The notes under the pieces were generated by a model that did not search any database, was not told the origin of the DNA, and saw only the letters and a list, made by a program, of their open reading frames with translations. Source: Candidatus Pelagibacter sp. TMED197 (GTDB taxonomy: Bacteria; Pseudomonadota; Alphaproteobacteria; Pelagibacterales; Pelagibacteraceae). From it: a stretch of DNA of 17,785 nucleotides. Below are positions 8,268-15,427 of this stretch, one piece after another. Location: positions 8,073 to 25,857 of the forward strand of contig NHIU01000028.1 in the NCBI GenBank assembly GCA_002169755.1, read 5' to 3'. Made by a program: the position numbers and the translations under genes. Numbering within the stretch: position 1 is the first letter of the stretch; every line of letters starts with the position of its first letter.

Positions 8268-9188
8268 ATGGCTGTAAGAACAATTAATATAACAGATAGT
8301 TTAGAAGATTTAAGAACGCAGTTTAATGCTCTTACTTCACAGGACTTCGGTGATATTGCAAATTTAGATAGTTCTATTAACGCTACAAGTATTGTTGGCG
8401 CTATGAATGAAACTATCGGTATTGTTAGTGCCGCTGCTGGTTTTTTTGTAGTTGATTCTTCATCTACTAGACAATTAATTGGTTCAGGTCAAGAATTACA
8501 CGTACAAGGTACAACAAACGAAATTACAGCCGCTGTTCAAGCTACAGACACATTAGTAATAGGTTTACCGTCAGACGTAACCATATCAAATGGTTTAAAT
8601 GTCGGTAGTGGTGGTATTAGTTCAGCAGGAAATATTGCAACAACAGGTTCAGCAGCCGTAAAAACAAATCTTATAGATGATGTATCTGGTGGAGTTATTA
8701 ATATTAACGCTTCTATTATTACTTCAGGTGACGCAACTCTTGGTTCTATTAACGTATCAGGAAATACTATTTCGTCATCAAACTCTAATACAATTACTTT
8801 TAATGATAACATAGCAACAGGCACAAATAAAGTAACCATAAACGGTACTGAATTTGGTGGCACAGCAGGTGATATCAATACTTTAGCTGGTGAAACTTCA
8901 TTTGGTTCATCTATTAGATTATCGCCAAACAAATTAGTTATATTTGAAGGTGCTACAGATGATGGTTTTGAAACAGCATTAACGGTAACAGACCCAACAG
9001 CAGACAGAGTTATAACTTTTCCAGACGCAGGTGGAGATGTTATGTTAACAGGTGGTGTAGGTCAAATTTCAAACTCTAATATTTCAAACAATACAATAAC
9101 ATCAGCAAAATTTTCAAACGCAGTTAGTTTGATACTATATAATAGTGCAGGTGTAGCACAGAAAACAATTTTTGGTGCAGGTTCGTAA
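8268..9188 (+). CDS. Fibre-like virion protein
   Basis: A 306-residue protein rich in Ser, Thr, Asn, Gly and Ile, with almost no Cys or Trp. After a short N-terminal region (DSLEDLRTQFNALTSQD, about residues 11-27) it becomes a long run of short beta repeats of the kind 'ISNGLNVGSGGISSAGNI' and 'GSINVSGNTI'. Near residue 245 it has DRVITFPDAGGDVML, a motif I associate with tail-fibre proteins of marine phages. The low-complexity beta composition suggests a trimeric elongated fibre. It lies between other virion genes, one base after the upstream stop. It could be a short tail fibre or a baseplate-attached fibre; the receptor-binding role is inference. The ribosome site is weak: an AAGGA lies 14 bases before the ATG. 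Confidence 0.65.
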   Translation: MAVRTINITDSLEDLRTQFNALTSQDFGDIANLDSSINATSIVGAMNETIGIVSAAAGFFVVDSSSTRQLIGSGQELHVQGTTNEITAAVQATDTLVIGLPSDVTISNGLNVGSGGISSAGNIATTGSAAVKTNLIDDVSGGVININASIITSGDATLGSINVSGNTISSSNSNTITFNDNIATGTNKVTINGTEFGGTAGDINTLAGETSFGSSIRLSPNKLVIFEGATDDGFETALTVTDPTADRVITFPDAGGDVMLTGGVGQISNSNISNNTITSAKFSNAVSLILYNSAGVAQKTIFGAGS

Positions 9189-9209
9189 GAATAACAATGA
9201 GGATATATT

Positions 9210-10148
9210 ATGGCAGTAGTCAGACCAGTTTATTTAAATAGTGGAAACATCCAAGCAATGGATGACACTATGTTTGATTTATTGAAAAGTGTTTTTAAAT
9301 ATCAATTTCAACAAGCAAATCCAATAGCATTATCAGTAGTATCTTCAGGCGGTAGTTTAGGTTCTATAACCGACACACGTATGGTTGCTGGTGCTTCAAA
9401 TACTAGAACAGATAGATTTTCAACAGAAGCTGAAACTGCCGATATTACTCAAACTTCCGTAGTTTACACTAGAATAGCTCAAAACGTTGCAGCTGCTCCT
9501 ACTTTAGGAACAGATAATGGTAAACGTTATTTTGTTTACATAGATGATACAAATAATTTAAAAGCTATGACACACCAAGATATGTTAGACTCAATAATAC
9601 GGCCGGTAATTTTAGAATTAACAACAGGTCAAAATAATGCTACAACTGCTGGAACATATTTTATAGATACAACGGCAACTCTATCAGGCGGCCAACAATT
9701 AATGTCAGCAACTCCTGTATTTTTAGATACTAGAGCGGATACAAGTGCTTATACGCAAGACGGTATAGGTGAAACGCCAGACCAACCTACAAATATTACA
9801 AGTTATTACTTAAAGAAAAATATTATATCAGCACCATCTTTATCAGTTTTGCCTTTACAATTAAGGTCTGATAATGATGTACAAGAATTTTCAACGGCTG
9901 ATGTTGATACATTATCAAATGAATTAATTAGACACGAAGTTATTTCAAGTGCAGGAACATTTAAGTTAAGATATAATTTAGGTGGTGCTGGTACAAGTAA
10001 AGGTTCAGGTATGACTGATACTAGACTAAATGGTACAGGTAATTTTCAAACAAGATACGTTAATACAGACGATTATAGAGCTCAAGAGTTTCCTGACGGA
10101 ACATCAGCAACAATTAGTACAACATTTTTGAAGGTTAATTTAACTTAA
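9210..10148 (+). CDS. Probable virion structural protein, family not named
   Basis: A 312-residue protein starting MAVVRPVYLNSGN. A GAGGA ribosome site lies at 9199-9203, six bases before the ATG. The composition is like the preceding structural proteins (many Thr, Ser, Asn, Gly, few Cys). It has a mixed alpha/beta N-terminal third with a helix around MDDTMFDLLKSVFKYQFQQ, a middle FVYIDDTNNLKAMTHQDML segment, and a C-terminal LRYNLGGAG...NTDDYRAQEFPDGTSA beta region. From memory, similar proteins occur next to fibre genes in T4-like marine phages, but I cannot name the family. Position and composition make a tail, baseplate or fibre-associated role likely. It is the last plus-strand gene with virion-like composition. 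Confidence 0.6.
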   Translation: MAVVRPVYLNSGNIQAMDDTMFDLLKSVFKYQFQQANPIALSVVSSGGSLGSITDTRMVAGASNTRTDRFSTEAETADITQTSVVYTRIAQNVAAAPTLGTDNGKRYFVYIDDTNNLKAMTHQDMLDSIIRPVILELTTGQNNATTAGTYFIDTTATLSGGQQLMSATPVFLDTRADTSAYTQDGIGETPDQPTNITSYYLKKNIISAPSLSVLPLQLRSDNDVQEFSTADVDTLSNELIRHEVISSAGTFKLRYNLGGAGTSKGSGMTDTRLNGTGNFQTRYVNTDDYRAQEFPDGTSATISTTFLKVNLT

Positions 10149-10157
10149 TTATGAATT

Positions 10158-10886
10158 ATGAATATATTATTAACAGGCGGTGATGGCTTTATAGGTCAAA
10201 ATCTATATAAACATCTTACCAAAAAACACAACGTAATCAACATAGATAAAATTTCAGGTTATGATTTATTAACCTGTGATTTACATTATAACGCAGACGT
10301 TGTAATTCATTTAGCAGGTCTATCTGGTGTTAGAGATAGTTTAGATAATCCTGAAGAATACTGGAAACAAAATGTAATTGCAGGTCAAAGATTATTTGAT
10401 TTTTTTGCAGACACAAAAATTTTATATGCCAGTTCATCTACAGCTTGGGAACCTTGGAGAAATCCTTATGCAATGAGTAAATATAGTCTTGAACAGATAG
10501 CACCAGAAAATAGTTTAGGTATGAGATTTACAACCGTTTATGGTCCTAATGCTAAGTCTAATATGTTGATACCTAAAATGTTAAAAAATGACGTTCAATA
10601 TATTAACACAAATCATAAAAGAGATTTCATACACGTTGATGATATTATAAGTGCCATAGATATATTAATGATAGAAAATGTAAGGGGTGTTGTAGATATA
10701 GGTACAGGTCATACTCACGAATTAGTTGACTTGGTAGATTATTTTCATATTGATTGTGAGAGAAAAATGGGTGGTGAAAACGAAAGACTGGATAACAAAG
10801 CTGATATTACTACACTAAATAGGTTAGGTTGGAAACCAAAAGTAAACTTATATAATTATTTAAAGGAGAATAGAAATGTTAACTGA
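10158..10886 (+). CDS. NAD-dependent sugar-nucleotide epimerase/dehydratase (extended SDR family)
   Basis: It probably binds NAD(H) and acts on a nucleotide-activated sugar in the cytoplasm of the infected cell. The Rossmann motif G7-x2-G10-x2-G13 is intact (TGGDGFIG). HLAG at 51-54 matches the family's second conserved site. The catalytic set is visible as SSST at 92-95 and Tyr104-x3-Lys108 (YAMSK). The RFTTVYGP segment near 123-130 and RDFIHVDD near 160 are typical of the extended SDR epimerases. At 242 residues it is clearly shorter than the usual 300-350, mainly in the C-terminal substrate domain, so the substrate cannot be told. It begins nine bases after a virion gene and overlaps the next gene by 11 bases. 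It may supply a sugar for the glycosyltransferases encoded on the other strand; that link is inference. Confidence 0.82.
   Translation: MNILLTGGDGFIGQNLYKHLTKKHNVINIDKISGYDLLTCDLHYNADVVIHLAGLSGVRDSLDNPEEYWKQNVIAGQRLFDFFADTKILYASSSTAWEPWRNPYAMSKYSLEQIAPENSLGMRFTTVYGPNAKSNMLIPKMLKNDVQYINTNHKRDFIHVDDIISAIDILMIENVRGVVDIGTGHTHELVDLVDYFHIDCERKMGGENERLDNKADITTLNRLGWKPKVNLYNYLKENRNVN
10862..10868 (+). promoter_or_regulatory. Strong ribosome binding site AAAGGAG for the 166-residue protein
   Basis: The site lies inside the 3' end of the epimerase gene, seven bases before the ATG at 10876. It fixes the start of the next gene, which therefore overlaps the epimerase by 11 bases. Confidence 0.7.
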
Positions 10887-11376
10887 AGTGAATTTGAAAG
10901 ACCATTTGGTCAAAGCAAATTTTATAGATAATGAAAGAAAGATGATTGAGGTATTATATACTTCTAAAGATTACAAGATAACTAATAGTACGGTTATAGA
11001 ATACGATACAGAGCATCCTGATTTTCAAGAATTAATGAAAGTTATGAGTGTTGATGAATTACACGAAACAACTTACAACACAAAGAAAGCAGAGAGAGCT
11101 GAGTTTGAAAGAACAGCAATAGAAATTGCTAAAAATAGTGGTCTTGTATTAGGTCACGACAAAATAGATACTAGTTTTTTTCCTATATTAACAAAAGCAA
11201 TATTTGAAGAGCCTGAAAATGAAGACCATTTGTTTGCATTAAAACTGGCTTTATTTGAAATAAAAGAAATTAGAGATACTAAAAAAGAAAAATTAAAAAC
11301 TCAATTAAGAAAATCTACTACAAAGATTGAATCATTATTGTATGCTTTACAAATTATCTTGGCAGAAAGAAGTTAG
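10876..11376 (+). CDS. Unrecognised helical protein at the end of the plus-strand run
   Basis: A 166-residue acidic and basic protein with no Cys and no Trp. The first half is mixed (MLTEVNLKDHLVKAN, then a VLYTSKDYKIT strand pair). The second half is strongly helical: KKAERAEFERTAIEIAKN, then LFALKLALFEIKEIRDTKKEKLK, then a final amphipathic helix ending LQIILAERS. It has no signal peptide or membrane segment. I do not recognise the family; similar genes may exist in other marine myoviruses, but I cannot confirm that. The start is supported by an AAAGGAG ribosome site. Its last 23 bases are also the end of the convergent glycosyltransferase gene on the minus strand. Confidence 0.72.
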   Translation: MLTEVNLKDHLVKANFIDNERKMIEVLYTSKDYKITNSTVIEYDTEHPDFQELMKVMSVDELHETTYNTKKAERAEFERTAIEIAKNSGLVLGHDKIDTSFFPILTKAIFEEPENEDHLFALKLALFEIKEIRDTKKEKLKTQLRKSTTKIESLLYALQIILAERS

Positions 11377-11926
11377 AGTACCAACCATTCCAACCTTTTT
11401 CCATAATGTGATGGTATTGTCCTAATGTCAACATATTATAATTATCTGGTTTTTTATATATGTGATTAGCAATAGATTCACATACTTTAGGATAAGTTTG
11501 ATAATATTTTAATTCTCTATAATAAAACTCATCACTACCTTTGTTGTATTTCTTTAAAAAATACTCTTCGTTAGATTTAAATTTTTTCCATATATAAGAT
11601 ACGTCACCAGTCCAACTAACAACAGATGAATTTAAAGGTGTGTGAGCAGGTTCCCGCCAATAACTATCATCTAATAAAGTAAAGTTATTTTTAATTAGAT
11701 TAGGTAATTTGCCAAATATAATCATATCTAAATCAAAGTATAAGTTTTCACCGTCTCTAAATCTATCATACATTTGTAGTTTATTGTACCAGTTACCATA
11801 TAAGTCTCGTTTAATAACTTCAAAACTATCGTACTTTAAACCAGAAAAGTTATCAATCATATACTTTAGATTCTCAACGTGCCATTGAGTAAACTTTTCA
11901 CCAAATTGACAACAAATTATTCTCAT
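11354..11926 (-). CDS. Small DxD glycosyltransferase-like protein, last gene of the minus-strand operon
   Basis: A 190-residue protein starting MRIICCQFG. I chose the ATG at 11926 because it forms an ATGA overlap with the stop of the upstream PP-loop gene; an in-frame GTG at 11938 is less likely. A W-x-x-K-hydrophobic segment (GNWYNKLQMYD, about 44-54) is followed by NLYFDLDMIIFG, whose Asp65-Leu-Asp67 is the metal and sugar-nucleotide site expected of GT-A glycosyltransferases. The C-terminus is aromatic-rich (WNGWYSNFF). At 190 residues it is short even for this class. It should transfer a sugar from an NDP-sugar to an unknown acceptor. Its 3' end overlaps the convergent plus-strand gene by 23 bases, with no terminator visible between them. 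Confidence 0.65.
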   Translation of the reverse strand: MRIICCQFGEKFTQWHVENLKYMIDNFSGLKYDSFEVIKRDLYGNWYNKLQMYDRFRDGENLYFDLDMIIFGKLPNLIKNNFTLLDDSYWREPAHTPLNSSVVSWTGDVSYIWKKFKSNEEYFLKKYNKGSDEFYYRELKYYQTYPKVCESIANHIYKKPDNYNMLTLGQYHHIMEKGWNGWYSNFFLPR

Positions 11927-12663
11927 TGAAATGCCCACGCTTTTTCATTACACCAAAAACATTTACCACAAGGTTCTGGATAGTTTGTATTACCACTTTC
12001 AGGTCCCCACGCACACGATTTTGTCATAGGGTATAATTCTTTTATAAGGTTATGTTCTTTATAAACACCTGCTACAAATTTTTTATCAACGTGTAAATAT
12101 GGCATATAAACTTCACTATCTAATAATTTTTCATTTGACCTGCCTGGGTCTCTTTTTCTTTCAGCAACATCATAAAAACCTAATTGTTTCATATCTTCAA
12201 TAGGAGGATTCATAGACATAGCCATTGCAACAACCGTATTATGTCTATCGTACATTATTTTTCTAGCATTTCTATTTTGTAGTGCCTTTGAACCACCTCT
12301 TACGTTTCGCCATTTTGGTACACCATTAATTTTACCCTTTGGTGAATCTAATTCTTCTTGAGCCTTTTTTAACCAAATAGGGTCACTTGTATTGACATCA
12401 AATATAGTTAAATCTTTTATATTAGGGAACATACCCTTTAAGTATCTATGAACATTGATGGCACATTCTGTATCTAAAGGACCGTCTATATCTTTTGAAT
12501 GAAAAGGAAATATATCAATATTAGGAAAATAGTTTGCAATTAAATAAGTTAATGAAGATGAATCTAATCCACCAGACAATGATATTACTATCTTATTTGG
12601 CAGTTCAGGAAAAAGGTCTTCACTAAACAAATCTATTGTTTGATTAGAGTAAGTTAGTTTCAT
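11923..12663 (-). CDS. PP-loop ATPase with a QueC-like C-terminal zinc site
   Basis: A 246-residue adenine-nucleotide alpha-hydrolase of the PP-loop class. SLSGGLDSS (28-36) is the ATP-pyrophosphatase loop, in the SGGLDSS form used by asparagine synthetases. The C-terminus carries Cys217, Cys232, Cys235 and Cys238 (SCAWG, then PCGKCFWCNEKAWAF), closely like the zinc site at the end of QueC (7-cyano-7-deazaguanine synthase). EVYMPYLHVDKKFVAGV (184-200) also sits where QueC has its 'TPL' region. The family normally adenylates a carboxylate or carbonyl and swaps it for a nitrogen group. The ATG at 12663 is chosen because a perfect AAGGAGG (12670-12676) lies six bases before it; a longer in-frame version from 12708 lacks this. 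It overlaps the radical SAM gene by 20 bases. QueD, QueE and QueF are not present, so queuosine-type synthesis is not shown. Confidence 0.78.
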   Translation of the reverse strand: MKLTYSNQTIDLFSEDLFPELPNKIVISLSGGLDSSSLTYLIANYFPNIDIFPFHSKDIDGPLDTECAINVHRYLKGMFPNIKDLTIFDVNTSDPIWLKKAQEELDSPKGKINGVPKWRNVRGGSKALQNRNARKIMYDRHNTVVAMAMSMNPPIEDMKQLGFYDVAERKRDPGRSNEKLLDSEVYMPYLHVDKKFVAGVYKEHNLIKELYPMTKSCAWGPESGNTNYPEPCGKCFWCNEKAWAFQ

Positions 12664-13918
12664 TTTTAGCCTCCTTATAATATTGTTCAAGTTCGGGATA
12701 TAATTCAAATAGTTTATAATTATTATGATTACGGTCTAACGCTTGACAATATTCAATTGTTTTTACAAAGTCTAATTTATTTTGTTTCTTTTCCAATGAT
12801 TTTATAATATTAGGATAGTCTTTGTATTTTGGTATTAGTTTTTGTTTAATTTCATAAGGTAAGTTCTTAACTTGTAATATTGCTGGATGTTGTATAATAT
12901 AATATGTGTGAGGTATACCTATTTCTTTTAGATATTCTTGAAGTTTCCAAATATGCATAACACTTAAAAAAGATACTACACTATGAACATTTACTCTACT
13001 ATCTTTTCTTGCTTTCATAACCATCATATTATCAATTAATTGTGGCCAATCAGATTTTTTTCTAATATAATCATTGTATTTACCATAACTATCAATAGAT
13101 ATTTTCATAACAAACTCTTTAAATTTACCAAAGTAATTTCTAAAATCATAATTATCCATTTTAAATACAGATAAATTTGTTTTATATATCAGGTCAATAC
13201 CTTTTGAATGTCCTGTTTGTACTAGTTTGTCTAAAAGTTTATAATGATTTTTCATAACTAAAGGTTCGCCACCTATCAACTTAATTGACCTAGTATATTT
13301 TGCTACTGAAGCCACATCATCTAAATGTTCTTCTCCATCGTGTTTCATTGTATTCATACGTTCACCGTCTTTAGGGTCTAAATCGGGGTCAAATACTTTA
13401 CCTATTTTTTTGAGTGATATAGTTCTAGTGTTAGCACTTCTTGGGGTACACATATAACAATCAAGATTACAAGCATTACCAAACATTTTCATTTTAATGT
13501 CTAATATTCTCTCATCTAAATCTATCTTACCCTCTTCTTGAAATTTTTGTACTGCTCTTAATAACTCTGGTACTTTACTATCAAAGGTGCCTGCTAATAC
13601 TTGTTCAACATATTTCATTCTATCTGAACGACCATATAATAGTTCGTGTTTTCTACAACCTGTACAATGTTTGTCAAAAAACTCACCATCAAAATCTTCT
13701 TTTAACATTTCTTCTCGTAATCTATTTTGATAATCAGATGTATACCATTCTTTAATGGTTGTGTTTTCCATATTGTGGCCAGTAGGAGCTAATGCGTCAT
13801 AACAAGGTGCATATCTACCACTCAAACTAGAAAATATATGAGTCCAAGGCAAAGGACACCACCATATTTTTTTATCTTTTAGTTTCTTTTCAAACTCTGT
13901 TTTTTGTGTTTCGTTCAT
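12644..13918 (-). CDS. Radical SAM enzyme with N-terminal twitch-like cysteine domain
   Basis: A 424-residue radical SAM protein. Cys150-x3-Cys154-x2-Cys157 (CNLDCYMC) binds the catalytic 4Fe-4S cluster. GGEP at 216-219 is the SAM-binding motif, and KISIDS near 272 is a typical barrel strand. Before the barrel there is a second cysteine set, Cys21 (WWCPLPWTHI), Cys39 (RYAPCYDA), Cys85 and Cys88 (HCTGCRKHE), with a TIKEWYTSD stretch between. This order matches radical SAM proteins that carry a twitch auxiliary-cluster domain at the N-terminus. It should do a radical reaction on an unknown substrate, probably needing host electron donors. It starts with an ATGA overlap with the upstream glycosyltransferase and overlaps the PP-loop gene by 20 bases, which suggests those products are needed together. 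Family confidence is high; the reaction is unknown. Confidence 0.88.
   Translation of the reverse strand: MNETQKTEFEKKLKDKKIWWCPLPWTHIFSSLSGRYAPCYDALAPTGHNMENTTIKEWYTSDYQNRLREEMLKEDFDGEFFDKHCTGCRKHELLYGRSDRMKYVEQVLAGTFDSKVPELLRAVQKFQEEGKIDLDERILDIKMKMFGNACNLDCYMCTPRSANTRTISLKKIGKVFDPDLDPKDGERMNTMKHDGEEHLDDVASVAKYTRSIKLIGGEPLVMKNHYKLLDKLVQTGHSKGIDLIYKTNLSVFKMDNYDFRNYFGKFKEFVMKISIDSYGKYNDYIRKKSDWPQLIDNMMVMKARKDSRVNVHSVVSFLSVMHIWKLQEYLKEIGIPHTYYIIQHPAILQVKNLPYEIKQKLIPKYKDYPNIIKSLEKKQNKLDFVKTIEYCQALDRNHNNYKLFELYPELEQYYKEAKNETNLL
12670..12676 (-). promoter_or_regulatory. Ribosome binding site AAGGAGG for the PP-loop gene
   Basis: Read on the minus strand, this near-perfect Shine-Dalgarno lies inside the 3' end of the radical SAM gene, six bases before the ATG at 12663. 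It is the best such site noticed in the operon and decides the start of the PP-loop protein. It suggests that protein is made at a higher or independent rate. Confidence 0.75.
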
Positions 13919-14607
13919 TTAATAATTCTACCTGGTCCAGCATAATGTATAATACTTATACTATCGTTTACTTGACCACCCATTTCAGCATAGTCTGTTT
14001 TAAACAAACTACAATATAACTTTTGTAGTTCTAAATTTTCTTGAAAGTTATCTGACTTTTTAAATAACCATTTTCCTGGTAAACATATAATATCATTTGC
14101 TTTACCCTTTACATAATTTTGTTCACCATAATATTTGTGGTGTACTACACCAGTATCATAATAATGGTTTTGCCAATATTTAGGGTTTAATGCAAAGTCG
14201 TCCCATATGTGATTTAAAGTACCTGATTTAAATTTATAAAAACCACCATTGATACCTAACTTGTTATCCCACCAAGAAGAATATGTTAATAGTTCACCGT
14301 CTTTTACTCTATAATTTAATATTCTATCTACATTGTTTACAATTTTCTGGTCAATGTCCATAATTATAATGTCATCACCTGGCTTCTGATTACCAAATTG
14401 AGGGCTAAAAAATTTTAATTTGTGCCAATGTTTTACAATATCACTATGATGATTATAAGGTAATACTACATCAGCATCCACGTCTGTATCACTTATACAA
14501 ATAGATTCAAAAGGTATCTTACTATGTTTTTTTAAATCTCTATATAAATTACCAACATAGTCTGGCGTATAAAAACCTTTATGATAAACCGTACATATCT
14601 TAAGCAT
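13915..14607 (-). CDS. DxD glycosyltransferase-like protein (230 residues)
   Basis: The N-terminus, MLKICTVYHKGFYTPDYV, is the first Rossmann-like strand and loop of a GT-A fold. HWHKLKFFSPQFG (60-72) leads into DDIIIMDIDQKIV, where Asp84-Ile-Asp86 is the metal-binding DxD. KLGINGGFYKFKSG (about 116-129) resembles the 'N-x-G-hydrophobic' acceptor-side motif of this class. The C-terminus ends HYAGPGRIIK, like the HYxG tail of related phage and glycan enzymes. It would move a sugar from an NDP-sugar to an unknown acceptor in the cytoplasm. It overlaps the upstream glycosyltransferase by eight bases (ATGCTTAA) and the downstream radical SAM gene by ATGA. No membrane segment is seen. Its name cannot be narrowed further. 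Confidence 0.72.
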   Translation of the reverse strand: MLKICTVYHKGFYTPDYVGNLYRDLKKHSKIPFESICISDTDVDADVVLPYNHHSDIVKHWHKLKFFSPQFGNQKPGDDIIIMDIDQKIVNNVDRILNYRVKDGELLTYSSWWDNKLGINGGFYKFKSGTLNHIWDDFALNPKYWQNHYYDTGVVHHKYYGEQNYVKGKANDIICLPGKWLFKKSDNFQENLELQKLYCSLFKTDYAEMGGQVNDSISIIHYAGPGRIIK

Positions 14608-15427
14608 TTACATTTCTCCATACTATATCAAACTTTTTATTAATTGCGTGTATAAGTTTAGCACTTTCAGGTATAAAAAGATTATCATAAAAGAAATAAT
14701 GCCAATCATCATCTAACCATTGAACAGGTACGTTATGTTGTTTTAATTTTACACTAAACAAGGTCTCATTATCATATCCAAAATAGTCAACAATTTTTTT
14801 AGGAAACATACTCTTATCAAATTTCAATTGTGTCATTGTAATCATATCTTGGTCAAATTGATTAAAGTATTCTAACTTATATAAGTGTGATTTATCTATA
14901 CCAATAATACCAGTATTAACTACATCACATTCAGAGCTTAGACCTCTTTGTAATAACATTGCTTGAGAATTATAATACTTTGAGTTAGGACTTCTAATAG
15001 TTTGTGATGTTTCTGTTATATTATCTATCTTTGAAACCTTATCATTATTATTTGCGATAGCTATGCCTTTAGATAAATCAAATACTTCAAAAAAGTTTTC
15101 TTTAGTATTAGGTATTACATCAAAATCAAGATATAACATTTGGTCATACTTTGAAGAAAACTTATATAGTAAAAATATCTTGTAAAAGTTTATTATATTA
15201 TATGTTGTCAAAAAAGGATATTTACTTTTCATTTCATCTTTATATTCTTCATATTTGTTTATCAATACAAAGTCAGCACCAATACTATCAGCATATTGTT
15301 GTTTACAATCTATCAATCTTTGATAGTTTTCTTTTAGTTCCTTTTTAGTGTTTAAATTTGTTTTTTGATTATCAACAAATTCACTATCAGGCACCTCAAT
15401 GTAAATACTATAAATTAATCTTTTCAT
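14600..15427 (-). CDS. DxD glycosyltransferase-like protein (275 residues)
   Basis: The DxD site is in QMLYLDFDVIPNT (Asp101-Phe-Asp103), preceded by FYKIFLLYKFSSKYD (81-95), the same K-hydrophobic helix plus DxD layout as the other two transferases here. DVVNTGIIGIDKS (about 167-179) is the 'N-T-G' strand of the GT-A fold. ALIHAINKK-like residues near the C-terminus (LIHAINKKFD) give the His often used for metal or diphosphate binding in GT8-like enzymes. The length suits a complete enzyme. It begins with an ATGA overlap with the methyltransferase-like gene and ends eight bases inside the next transferase. Donor and acceptor are unknown. A GT8-like or GT32-like assignment is possible but not secure. 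Confidence 0.72.
   Translation of the reverse strand: MKRLIYSIYIEVPDSEFVDNQKTNLNTKKELKENYQRLIDCKQQYADSIGADFVLINKYEEYKDEMKSKYPFLTTYNIINFYKIFLLYKFSSKYDQMLYLDFDVIPNTKENFFEVFDLSKGIAIANNNDKVSKIDNITETSQTIRSPNSKYYNSQAMLLQRGLSSECDVVNTGIIGIDKSHLYKLEYFNQFDQDMITMTQLKFDKSMFPKKIVDYFGYDNETLFSVKLKQHNVPVQWLDDDWHYFFYDNLFIPESAKLIHAINKKFDIVWRNVNA

Noticed and set aside
8537..8932. Antisense open frame of 131 codons opposite the fibre-like gene
   Set aside because: Its sequence is a Val/Pro/Ile-rich mirror of the repetitive Thr/Ser/Asn coding strand, with no ribosome site or family resemblance. The other long antisense frames opposite the giant structural gene are the same kind of shadow.
11923..13918. A queuosine or 7-deazaguanine DNA-modification pathway
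   Set aside because: Only a QueC-like protein fits. The radical SAM protein is not QueE-like, and no QueD, FolE or DpdA-type transglycosylase is in the window, so this is left as one possibility only.
14231..14238. TATAAATT on the minus strand as a promoter for the operon
   Set aside because: Imperfect, and inside a glycosyltransferase gene about 300 bases before the next start. AT-rich coding DNA makes such matches common.
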